Notes under the pieces: generated by a model
Told to the model about the DNA's origin: nothing
Database searches by the model: none
The model's input: only the letters and a program-made list of their open reading frames with translations
From: an uncultured Verrucomicrobia subdivision 3 bacterium
GTDB taxonomy: Bacteria; Verrucomicrobiota; Verrucomicrobiia; Limisphaerales; UBA11358
Reading direction: 5' to 3'
Assembly (NCBI GenBank): GCA_903875465.1
Contig: CAIQWB010000117.1
Location: forward strand, 1-64,000
Length of the DNA: 64,000 nt
Made by a program: the position numbers and the translations under genes
Shown: piece after piece, positions 1-8,100 of the stretch
Layout of the letters: each line of letters starts with the position of its first letter
How positions within the stretch are numbered: the stretch's first letter is position 1

Positions 1-185
1 CAGTGTCAGTTAAAGTTTCAGTGACAGCACCGAAAAGTTAGCAAAAATAGTGACGAGTTAGCGCGAATTTACCTTGGAAATGCTTGGTTTTTCGCTAGTT
101 TATTGAAATCTGATTTAGATATACAGACTGTGCCCATCTGTGGCCAAACCCGCCTTTTTTGCCCCCTCCGCTCGCCTTCTGTCTT

Positions 186-268
186 TATTTCGTGTATTTC
201 GCGTCTTTCGCGGTTAAAACCCCTTCTGTTTATCTGCTCTTTGAGTTCTTTCGTGGCAAAAATCCCGC
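186..268. repeat. Dispersed intergenic repeat of the CGCGAAAGACGCGAAATACACG type
   Basis: Read on the minus strand, this stretch contains CCACGAAAGAACTCAAAGAG, then AACCGCGAAAGACGCGAAA and TACACGAAATAAAG. From general knowledge, this simple text recurs between genes in many environmental bacterial genomes and is usually non-coding. Here it overlaps the last codons of the neighbouring membrane-protein gene, so that the last ~15 residues of that protein are probably repeat-derived. No other copy is visible in the window. The rest of positions 1-185 shows no gene that I can support. Confidence 0.45.
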
Positions 269-888
269 TTCCGCGCCGCCGTATCCAACCCAAACACCAA
301 ACCCAGCATCACTCCGGCCGGGACAAAAAAGGCCCACGTAAAGACTTCCACAAATTGCATCATGGTGTAATCGTGACCCGGCACGATCCCACGCATAAAA
401 ACGATCCACCACAAGGCCGTGAAGCCGGCGGCCACCCCGCCAATGACATCCCGGGTGCGCTTCGAGCCGATCACCGGAAACCGGCGGTAACCCAAGCGCC
501 CGAACCAGCTCAATGAGGAGAAAATGCCCAGGGCCGCCAGGCTGGAAAGCAATTGTGCGGCCGTCATATCCGCTCGATGGAACAGGACTGAACCTGCCAT
601 GCCCGCTGGCAGGACAATGGCGGCCAGCACCAGCATGCCGAGCATGAATTTCTCCTCGCGGACCGTGCTGGTTGCCATGACTTTGGCAAACTCCGCCTGC
701 ATCCCCGGTGCCGCGCCAATCTTCTGCTCAGCCAACTTAAACGCCTCCGCCTCGCGCTTCCCCGATTTTAATTGCTGCTCCATCTCCTCGCGCAAGTGCT
801 CCTCCAACTCTTCCAAAGGCACCGGCGATTGGATCCCCGCCGTCCGCATGCGCCGCCGCCATTCCGTGATGTTTGCTTCTATATTCAT
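214..888 (-). CDS. Membrane protein with permease-prefix-like N-terminal domain (third paralogue)
   Basis: 224 residues. The first ~65 residues (ITEWRRRM..., PVPLEELEEHLREE, EAFKLAEQKIG) match the N-terminal domain of the next two genes upstream. It resembles the helical 'permease prefix'/HAAS-type domain that accompanies PadR regulators. Four hydrophobic helices follow (about residues 85-105, 115-130, 150-170, 180-205). I chose the ATG at 888 because it forms an ATGA overlap with the stop of the preceding gene and begins exactly at the conserved domain; the reading frame is open further upstream, but that part is shadow. It is the last gene of a PadR-led operon. The final ~15 residues run through a dispersed repeat and may not be conserved. 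The cellular function is unknown; a role in membrane stress or transport regulation is only inference. Confidence 0.75.
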   Translation of the reverse strand: MNIEANITEWRRRMRTAGIQSPVPLEELEEHLREEMEQQLKSGKREAEAFKLAEQKIGAAPGMQAEFAKVMATSTVREEKFMLGMLVLAAIVLPAGMAGSVLFHRADMTAAQLLSSLAALGIFSSLSWFGRLGYRRFPVIGSKRTRDVIGGVAAGFTALWWIVFMRGIVPGHDYTMMQFVEVFTWAFFVPAGVMLGLVFGLDTAARKRDFCHERTQRADKQKGF

Positions 889-1580
889 CGGGTGCGATCC
901 ATTAAATGTATGCTGGCGAGGACCGCCAGAATCAACATGGCCAAAATTAACATCAAGACGAACGAATTTAGAAAAAACGCCGTTGCTCCCAAAACCAGGC
1001 GGCGCCGCCGCGCCCACCCACGGGCGCGCCATTCCAAAGCCGTTAGCACCAAACCGGCCACCACCAGCACTAGTGGCAGGTGATACTTCAACAGGTCGGA
1101 CAACGCCAAAATGAATAAAATGGGCTTGGGCCCGACCGTGTTGGCGACCGAGCAAATCTCCCGGAGTTTGGGCAGCACAAACACATTGGATGCCATCCAA
1201 ACCAGCGTGGCCGGAAAAACCCAGCCCAGCGTTTTAACATAAGTGGCCCAGCGGGGTTCGCTGGCCGGCAGAGGCGTGTTCACATTCATATTCGTGGCCA
1301 GTTGATAATCCGGAATTCCCGCCAGGGTGCGCATGGCTTGCTTCCAACGTTCATAAACCGGTCCGCCCGCCCTGGCAAACTCACTTTTCAAGTCTCCGGT
1401 GGGACCAATCTCCTCGACCGCCGCGGCGAAGGCTTCGGACACACCCCACCCGGAGCGCATCTTTGCCTCCACATCCTCCCGCAGATGATTGTCCAATTCT
1501 TCCAGCGGCACCGGCGATTTGATGCCAGCCGCCAGCATCCGTTGCCGCCATTCCGCGATGGCTAGTTCGAGGTTAAACAT
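885..1580 (-). CDS. Membrane protein with permease-prefix-like N-terminal domain (second paralogue)
   Basis: 231 residues. The N-terminal domain (IAEWRQRMLAAGI, PVPLEELDNHLRED, SEAFAAAVEEIG) is nearly the same as in its two neighbours, while the C-terminal half is different: three to four membrane helices (about residues 115-135, 150-170, 180-230). The gene sits 28 bp after the first paralogue and overlaps the third by ATGA, so co-transcription is very likely. The pattern of a conserved cytoplasmic domain joined to unrelated membrane parts suggests that the shared domain binds a common partner, possibly PadR or an ABC permease. That partner is inference; no enzyme motif is visible. Confidence 0.75.
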   Translation of the reverse strand: MFNLELAIAEWRQRMLAAGIKSPVPLEELDNHLREDVEAKMRSGWGVSEAFAAAVEEIGPTGDLKSEFARAGGPVYERWKQAMRTLAGIPDYQLATNMNVNTPLPASEPRWATYVKTLGWVFPATLVWMASNVFVLPKLREICSVANTVGPKPILFILALSDLLKYHLPLVLVVAGLVLTALEWRARGWARRRRLVLGATAFFLNSFVLMLILAMLILAVLASIHLMDRTR

Positions 1581-1608
1581 AAAGTTCCAGTTTCGGCACG
1601 CTGATTGG

Positions 1609-2241
1609 CTAATTCACGGCCACCCGGGCATGCCGCCCGGGCCGCAACCACCAGAGCGTTACCAAGTCAAAGAAAACGTGAGCCAGAATGTAGCCGATTG
1701 TGGCCGGATGGTTATGCGGGTGGAACAGGGCGAACGTATCGGGAATCAAGGCCAGCACCGCGACGGTGCAAATTAAATAACGTCCCCCGGCCGCTCCCCG
1801 CAGCAGCAGAATGCCGCCGATAATCCCGCCCAATTCCTGAAAGGCAATAATGCCCAGAACCAAGATTAACAATCCGGCCGTCGGCTTCGTCGCATCCTGA
1901 AAAAAGCGTTCGTGGCAGATGAGCAAGGTATTGCTCAGCAACCAAAAGCTCAGCCCCACCCAAGTGAGCGCCAATAGCCGGTTTAGCCGCGTTGCCAGGT
2001 TCTCGCCCAGCCCGCCCCAAAGCCCGCCCGCCCAGGCAAACTCCCGTTTCAACAATCCCGCTTTGCCCAGTTCATCGCCAGCAGCCTTAAAGGCGGCGGC
2101 CTCATCCCACCCCGCGCGCACCTTCTCCCCCATGCTTTCGCGCAGGTGGCTTTCCAATTCGTCCAGCGTCGGCGGCGTTATAATTCCCCCCGCCCGCATC
2201 CGCTGGCGCCATTCCGTGATCGCTTGTTCCCGATCAAACAT
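1609..2241 (-). CDS. Membrane protein with permease-prefix-like N-terminal domain (first paralogue)
   Basis: 210 residues. It begins MFDREQAITEWRQRM and carries the same ~65-residue amphipathic domain as the next two genes (TPPTLDELESHLRES, EAAAFKAAGDELG). Four probable membrane helices follow, at about residues 88-108, 120-145, 153-170 and 180-198. The ATG lies 8 bp inside the end of the padR gene, so translation is probably coupled. No catalytic motif is seen. In other bacteria, PadR regulators are often followed by HAAS/permease-prefix membrane proteins or by FtsX-type permeases; this operon has the prefix domain but no FtsX domain. Confidence 0.75.
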   Translation of the reverse strand: MFDREQAITEWRQRMRAGGIITPPTLDELESHLRESMGEKVRAGWDEAAAFKAAGDELGKAGLLKREFAWAGGLWGGLGENLATRLNRLLALTWVGLSFWLLSNTLLICHERFFQDATKPTAGLLILVLGIIAFQELGGIIGGILLLRGAAGGRYLICTVAVLALIPDTFALFHPHNHPATIGYILAHVFFDLVTLWWLRPGRHARVAVN

Positions 2242-2566
2242 AACTTTCCCCCTTCAAGCCGGCCAGCACGGCATGCACCATCGTCCATTGCTCATCGTGT
2301 TTGGCCATGGCGGCTTTGCCATCCTTTTTCAGGGAGTAATATTTTCGCTTCCGGCCCGTCTCGCTTTCACCCCAGCGCGCCTGGATCAACCCCCGCCGCT
2401 CCAGCCGGTGCAGCACCGGGTACAACATCCCATCCGTCCACTGCAACTGCCCGCCGGACCGTGCCTTCACCTCCTGGATGATGGCATAACCATACGACTC
2501 CCCCCTCGCGAGCAACGCCAGTACCAGTGGCTCCGCCGAGGCCGCAACCAGTTCCTTCCGTATCAT
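2234..2566 (-). CDS. PadR-family transcriptional regulator
   Basis: 110 residues with the PadR winged-helix signature: KELVAASAEPLVLALL, then GESYGYAIIQEVKARSGG, TDGMLYPVLHRLERRGLI, and a basic wing with GRKRKYYSLKKDGKAAM. PadR proteins repress neighbouring genes and usually their own. I prefer the ATG at 2566 (MIRKEL), where family similarity begins; an in-frame ATG at 2581 would add five residues and would overlap the palindrome CTATGCATAG. It is the first gene of a four-gene operon with three prefix-domain membrane proteins, which it presumably regulates. The inducer is unknown. Confidence 0.85.
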   Translation of the reverse strand: MIRKELVAASAEPLVLALLARGESYGYAIIQEVKARSGGQLQWTDGMLYPVLHRLERRGLIQARWGESETGRKRKYYSLKKDGKAAMAKHDEQWTMVHAVLAGLKGESYV

Positions 2567-2573
2567 AGAAACA

Positions 2574-2583
2574 CTATGCATAG
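2574..2583. promoter_or_regulatory. Candidate PadR operator (perfect 10-bp palindrome)
   Basis: CTATGCATAG is its own reverse complement and lies 8 bp upstream of the preferred padR start, where an autorepressor would block the operon. ACATGT lies a further 6 bp upstream. This is inferred from symmetry and position only. The rest of 2584-2795 holds no gene that I can support. Confidence 0.35.
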
Positions 2584-2795
2584 AACTCACATGTATGGCA
2601 AGTGCCTGAACCAGCGGGTTGCCCGCCGAAAGGATCCCCTCTGAACGCGGGAACTTTGGTCGAAAAACCTTCAAAACCGGCCTGTTTTACAATCTTTTCC
2701 GCTATTTAATGATTTTGCTCTTTGGCGGGGCGCAAGTTGGCAGCAATGGTTACCCTGCCGCCGTTGGGCACCGCCCACCCCAGCGCCCGGGTGAA

Positions 2796-3872
2796 TCACT
2801 CGGCACCATGGCGGCGTTGCGGGCGGATGACCTGGGGTCGGTTGCTGCGGGCCGACTGGCAGGCCGCTTCGATGATTTCCATCGAGGCCAGTCCCAATTC
2901 GCCCGGCGAGCCATTGGGGGCATTACCTAAAATGGCGTCGATGAAATTCAAGGCCGGCGCTTGCGCCGGATAAATTTCCGGGTCGGCCAGGACCGGGAAT
3001 TCGGTGCGTTGACCGGCAAAATCAATGAGGGACATGGTGCCGCGCCAGAGTTCGAGTTGCAAAATGGCCCGCCGGCCGAAGATGCGGATTTCGTAAGTGC
3101 GCTCCACCAGCGGCGTGGCCCCGGTGCTGGCCAGCGAAACCAGCGCGCCATTTTCCAGTGTGATCGTCAGGGCGTTGTAAATGTCGTTCGGGGAACCATC
3201 CTGGTCAAAGCGCGCATACACTTCGGCCGGCCGCAGGCCGGTGAGAAAAGTCAAATAGGCGGCCGCATGCGAGACCTGGCAATAGATCTGGCCGCCCCCG
3301 GCGATGGCCGGATCATTGTAAGAGCCCAGGCAGGGTTCCACGTACACGTTCGCCATGCCATGGGTGGGCGAAGTGCTCCGGCCCCGCAATAATTGGTCAA
3401 TCGGGTTGGTCATCAGCACCGAGATCATCTTGATCTCGCCGAGGGCGCCGGACTGGATGAGTTCCCGGGCCGCCCGGCCATGCCGCGTAAAATGCCACGG
3501 ACAACTAATCAGGAGCTGTAATTCCTGCCGCGCCGCCAGTTCGACCAGGTCTTTCGCCTCGCGGGCACCCAAGGTCATGGGTTTTTCCAGCAACACATGC
3601 CGGCCACTCGCTAGCGCGGCGCGGGCCTGCGCGTAATGGACATTTGGCGTGGAAGCGACAATCACCGCATCCAACGCCGGCAGCGCGAGCAACTCCTCCA
3701 CGCTGGTGCAGGCGTGCTGCGCCCCGAAGTCCCGGGCGATCTTCGCGGCCGCAACCGCTTCGCGGGTTTGCACCGCCACCAATTCCGCCCGGGGATGTGA
3801 CTTCACAGCCGGCAGATGGGCAAAGGTCCCCCACCAACCCGCCCCAATCATGCCGACCCGCACGGCCTTCAT
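2796..3872 (-). CDS. Gfo/Idh/MocA-family NAD(P)-dependent oxidoreductase
   Basis: 358 residues, the usual family length. The Rossmann dinucleotide motif is GMIGAGWWGTFAHLP at residues 7-21, and the family EKPM motif is at 96-99 (Lys97 is the conserved catalytic-region lysine). The C-terminal alpha/beta domain is complete. Members oxidise or reduce sugars and cyclitols, often making 3-keto sugars; the substrate cannot be read from the sequence. A candidate AraC site lies 114-131 bp upstream of the start, so this gene is probably a target of the adjacent AraC regulator. A DUF1080 protein, a family linked to 3-keto-glycoside breakdown, lies 17 kb away and may or may not be related. Confidence 0.88.
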   Translation of the reverse strand: MKAVRVGMIGAGWWGTFAHLPAVKSHPRAELVAVQTREAVAAAKIARDFGAQHACTSVEELLALPALDAVIVASTPNVHYAQARAALASGRHVLLEKPMTLGAREAKDLVELAARQELQLLISCPWHFTRHGRAARELIQSGALGEIKMISVLMTNPIDQLLRGRSTSPTHGMANVYVEPCLGSYNDPAIAGGGQIYCQVSHAAAYLTFLTGLRPAEVYARFDQDGSPNDIYNALTITLENGALVSLASTGATPLVERTYEIRIFGRRAILQLELWRGTMSLIDFAGQRTEFPVLADPEIYPAQAPALNFIDAILGNAPNGSPGELGLASMEIIEAACQSARSNRPQVIRPQRRHGAE

Positions 3873-3985
3873 GGCTGCGCCGGGGCATTGGCCGTGCCCG
3901 GCAGGATGGACAGCTCCGGCCGCATAACGTTGATAATGTGCATCTGGATCAGGCTGGATAAGTTACCGGCGGCCTGGGCATATCA

Positions 3986-4003
3986 AAATGGACAAAATGA
4001 TAT
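3986..4003 (-). promoter_or_regulatory. Candidate AraC operator, copy A (upstream of oxidoreductase gene)
   Basis: On the minus strand this reads ATATCATTTTGTCCATTT, identical over 18 bp to the site at 5011-5028 and in the same orientation to its downstream gene. It lies between the AraC gene and the oxidoreductase start. In copy A only, TATCA and TGATA also form short inverted ends (3981-3985 and 3998-4002). A chance 18-bp match within 1 kb, placed symmetrically around an AraC gene, is unlikely. Confidence 0.6.
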
Positions 4004-4050
4004 AATGAGTAGACTTTTTGCCCAAGTTGCCTGGCCGGAAACGGAAGTAA

Positions 4051-4944
4051 TCAGGCATTTTGCCGGCGCTCCCGCCACTGGCTGGGCGTGCACTTGAGTT
4101 TTTGGCGGAAGAGCCGGGAGAAATAATGTTCGTCCTGAAAACCGGTTTGTTGGGCGATTTCTTTCACGGCCAGCGTGGTGCCCACCAACAGGTTGCGGGC
4201 GCGCACCAGCCGCATTTCCAGGACATATTGATGCGGGGCCAGGCCGGTGTGCATGGTAAAGGCAGTGCGAAACCAGCTATAACTCACGCCCAATTCCTGC
4301 GCCAGCTTCTTGATATCCAGCTCCCGTCCCAAATCCGCCTCCAGGCGGGCAATGGCCAGTTCAATCGCATTCGATCCCGGGTCGCCGGCCTCCGGCGGGG
4401 CCTGCTGGGCGGAATAGCAAAGCCCCACCAGGTTGGCGGCGGCGCCCGCCAGAATTTGTTGCAGGGCCGGCCGGTTGGCCCGGGCGGCTTGGAGGATACG
4501 GTTGAAGGTGGCCAGCACGGTGTCCTCGGTATTGATCTTGAACACCGGTTTCGCGGGGGCAATGAAATGGTTGAGCTGCCAGTTGCGCGCAGTGTCGCCA
4601 TCGAAGCCGATCCAGAACTCGTGCCAGCCAGTTCTAGCCTCCGGCTGATAGCGGTGCCAGACCCCGGGGAAGAGCAGGAATACATTTCCTGGCTCCACCG
4701 GCAGATTGATTTTGCCCTCCGACTCGAACCGTCCCTGTCCCCCGGCAATATAAACCAGGGCAAAACCCTCCAGCACCCGGCCCTGCTGCCAGTCAAAGGC
4801 ATAGCCTTTGGGATGCACGGCGAGCGGATAGGAGGTATGCGGGGGCACGCGGGTTTCGCCAATGGTGTTCACAAACAATCCCCATTTCCGGTCGCGCTGG
4901 CTGACCGGAAAATAGCGGTGGAAGGAAAAACCAGGGCTTTTCAT
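4051..4944 (-). CDS. AraC-family transcriptional regulator
   Basis: 297 residues. The N-terminal half is a cupin-like sensor domain (VYIAGGQGRFESEGK, FLLFPGVWHRYQPE, GWHEFWIGFDG). The last ~100 residues are a double helix-turn-helix AraC domain, ending GFQDEHYFSRLFRQKLKCTPSQW. Such proteins are usually sugar-responsive activators. The gene lies between an oxidoreductase gene and a very large secreted protein gene, both of which have the same 18-bp site upstream, so it probably controls both and perhaps itself. No signal peptide; cytosolic. Confidence 0.9.
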   Translation of the reverse strand: MKSPGFSFHRYFPVSQRDRKWGLFVNTIGETRVPPHTSYPLAVHPKGYAFDWQQGRVLEGFALVYIAGGQGRFESEGKINLPVEPGNVFLLFPGVWHRYQPEARTGWHEFWIGFDGDTARNWQLNHFIAPAKPVFKINTEDTVLATFNRILQAARANRPALQQILAGAAANLVGLCYSAQQAPPEAGDPGSNAIELAIARLEADLGRELDIKKLAQELGVSYSWFRTAFTMHTGLAPHQYVLEMRLVRARNLLVGTTLAVKEIAQQTGFQDEHYFSRLFRQKLKCTPSQWRERRQNA

Positions 4945-5010
4945 GGGCGCACCCGCCGTTGCGAGTAATGTTCGGAAAGATACGGGTGCCAGTCAAATTA
5001 TCCACGCCAA

Positions 5011-5028
5011 ATATCATTTTGTCCATTT
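5011..5028 (+). promoter_or_regulatory. Candidate AraC operator, copy B (divergent intergenic region)
   Basis: ATATCATTTTGTCCATTT, the exact match of copy A. It sits 67-84 bp upstream of the AraC start and about 112 bp upstream of the secreted-protein start. A -10-like TATAAT begins 17 bp downstream of it on the plus strand, with no good -35, as expected for an activator-dependent promoter. Confidence 0.6.
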
Positions 5029-5045
5029 GCAAACGCCATGGCGGG

Positions 5046-5051
5046 TATAAT
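5046..5051 (+). promoter_or_regulatory. -10 element of the large secreted protein gene
   Basis: A perfect TATAAT, 17 bp downstream of the AraC site and ~90 bp upstream of the preferred start codon. There is no TTGACA-like box at 16-18 bp; the AraC site occupies roughly that place, which suggests class II-like activation. This is inference from position. Confidence 0.4.
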
Positions 5052-5139
5052 GTAATCTCACAACCCATGCCATAATACCTGAGCAACCGCCGGTTCGCCC
5101 AGTGAGTAAGTCATGTGTCACCCAAATACCCAATACAAC

Positions 5140-8100
5140 ATGAAAATAATAAACAAACTGACCGCCCTGGCGTCGCTTGCGGCTCTCGCCTGGGCGCACG
5201 ATGCCCATGCCGATCTCGTCGGCAATTATACCGCCGATAGCAACACCGTGGTCCTGCTGCATTTTGACCAGCCAGCCGGCGGTTCGGTGGTCACCAATTA
5301 TGGCACCTTGGGCAGTAATTTTATTACCGCCAACATGACCGCCAACAACCATTCGACCTCGACCGCAGTTACGACTTACGTCGGGGTTCCTTCTTATGTG
5401 AGCGGCCCGACCAATTTTGGCAACGCCTTGGGCGTCGGCCCGGGAACCACCACGTTTGGCGTTTGCGGCTTTGATTATAACAATAACGGCACCTACAACC
5501 TGGATGGCGATGTGTTTCCCTCAAAATTACTGGGCATCGGCAACGGCGGTCAGACCCCGTTCACCTTGGAATGCCTCGTCTACCCCACGAATAGCGCCGG
5601 TGGGACCCTTCTTTCCACCGACACCTCCCTGGCCAACCGGGGTTTCCAATTTGCCCTCACCGCCACCACCCTCAGTTTTAACTTCATCACGAGCGGTGGC
5701 ACCATGTCAGGCACCCTGCCAACCACGGGTAATAATGCATTTACGAGCAACCAATGGTATCATGCGGCCTTTACGTATGATGGCACCAACGGGACCCTCT
5801 ACTGGACCCTGCTCAATGGGACCAACGGCGCGGCGGCCGTTTTGGCCACCCAGCCGCTGACAATTGGGACGGCGGCGGGCAACGTCAGCGGCGAGTTGGT
5901 GGTGGCCGCCAACTCCCGCAACGTTTCCCAGGCACCCTTCAAAGGCTATGTGGATGAAGTGCGCATCAGCAAAGTGGCGCGGGGTTCGGGCCAGATGCAG
6001 TTTTATTCCCCGGCGGTCACCATCACGCTCAATCCCGTGAGCCAAAACGTGGACTATAACCTGCCGGTGACTTTCTCAGTGGGCGCGTCCAGCCAGTTCC
6101 CGTTGGGCTATCAATGGCGTTTCAATTCCAATTCCATCGCGGGCGCGACCAATACCGCCTACACCATCCCGAACACGGCGGCTGGCAACGCGGGTTATTA
6201 TGACTGCGTGGTGACCAACACCATCGGCTACAAGAACGTCAGCACCGGGGCCTCACTGGTGGTTGGCGCGGCCAACTTCCTGGGCAACCGTTATAGCTTC
6301 AACACCAACTGGGTGGATCTCGCGAGCGGCTTGACCGTCACGCCCGACAGCGTCGGTGGGCAAACCGCCACGAATTTCGGAAATGCCTACGTCACGAATG
6401 GTTCCTTGGTGCTGGATGGAACGACCGGCACGTTTGTGCAACTGCCCTCCAACCTGTTCACCGCGCAGAATGCCACCGCCCTCACCCTCGAGTTTTGGGC
6501 GACTTTGGGCACCAATCCGAACAACGTCGATGTCTTTGCTTTTGGCGTGACGAACTATGTCATTGGCTCAGGCATCATTGGTTTTAACGATGTGCAATAT
6601 TCGCCCCATACCGCCGCCGGACAACTCGCGGTGGTGAATAATAATAATCAGTCGGTCACGGCCGCCGGCAATCTGGACAATCAGACCGTCCATGTCGCCG
6701 TGGTGGTGGATGCGCCGGATCGCGTGCTCTCAATTTACACCAACGGTGTGCTCGAAGCGATCAACACCAACTTCACGGTCAATCTCAGCAGCTTGAACGA
6801 CAAGTTTTCCTGGATCGGCCAGTCGCTGACTGCTGCCAGTCCCAATCTCACCGCCAGCATTGATGAGTTCCGCCTTTTCCGTGGCGCGCTGTCTCCCATC
6901 AGCATTGCCCAGAGTCAGGTTCAAGGTCCGAATGTGCCTCTCGCCGGTGGCCCGGCCAAGTTCCTGGCGCAACCCGGCGATGTAACGGTTCCTGCCGGCC
7001 AGCCGGCACTGTTCTCCGTGGCCACCATTGGATATCTGCCCATCACCTACCAATGGTACAAAAATGGCTCACCGATTACCGGGGCAACCAATGTGTCCTA
7101 TGCTTACCTTCCCCCGCTCGGCGACAATGGTGCAACCTTCACCTGCCGGGCGGCCAATACCATTGGCACGACCACGTATCTGACCAACAGCACCAGTGCG
7201 ACCCTAAATGTGTTCCTGCCCCCCACGCTGGCGTGGCTGGGCAGCACGGCGGGCGGGATGGATAACGGCTGGAATACCAGTTCCCTGGATTGGACGAATG
7301 ATGCGCTCGGTGGCGGCATCATGGCCTTTACCCAGACAAATGGTGTGCTGTTTGACGACCGCAGCGGCGGTGGATATGTGGATCTCGAATCGCCCATCAC
7401 CCCCTATAGCATTAATGTCAACGCCACGTCCGCCTATACGCTGACCTCCGCCGGCAACACGGGCGTGCTCACCGGCCCGAGTCCGTTGACCCTGCAAAAT
7501 TCCGGCACCTTTACGATTGACCTGAGCAACAGCCTGAGCGGTGCGGTCACGATCTCCGCCGGGAAATTGCAAATTGGCAACAATGATTCCAGTGGCTCGC
7601 TGGGCACCAGTGTGGTGACCAACAACAGCATCCTTTCACTGAACCGTGGCGACACCATTCTCAATGTCGGCAACGCCATTCACGGCACCGGGAGCCTGAG
7701 TGTGGACGGCAGTGGCGGGGTGACGCTCTCCGGCAATAGTGATTATACCGGCCCGACGTGGCTGAACGCGGGCGTCACTTATCTAACCAGTGCGACTGGT
7801 CTGGGCTCGCCGGTCTCGCGCACGACAGTCGCCAATGGCGCACTCCTGTATGTGACGGCCAACCTCACCCTGGCTAATCCCCTGACGCTGAATGGCGCCG
7901 CACTCCAAAAAGGTGGCGGTGGCTTGACGGTGGATACCGCGCCCGTGGCGCTCGCTTCGGACGCGACGATCAGTCTGGACGGCGGAGCGACACTGGTGCT
8001 GAGCAACAGCATCACCGGGGGATTTAATCTGACTGCGGCGGGTAGTGCCAGTGGCACATTGACATTAGCTACTAACAATACAATCAGTGGCTTTGATCTG

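Noticed and set aside
4060-4968. A 302-codon plus-strand frame across the AraC gene
   Set aside because: Antisense to an AraC gene with clear HTH motifs; no domain of its own.
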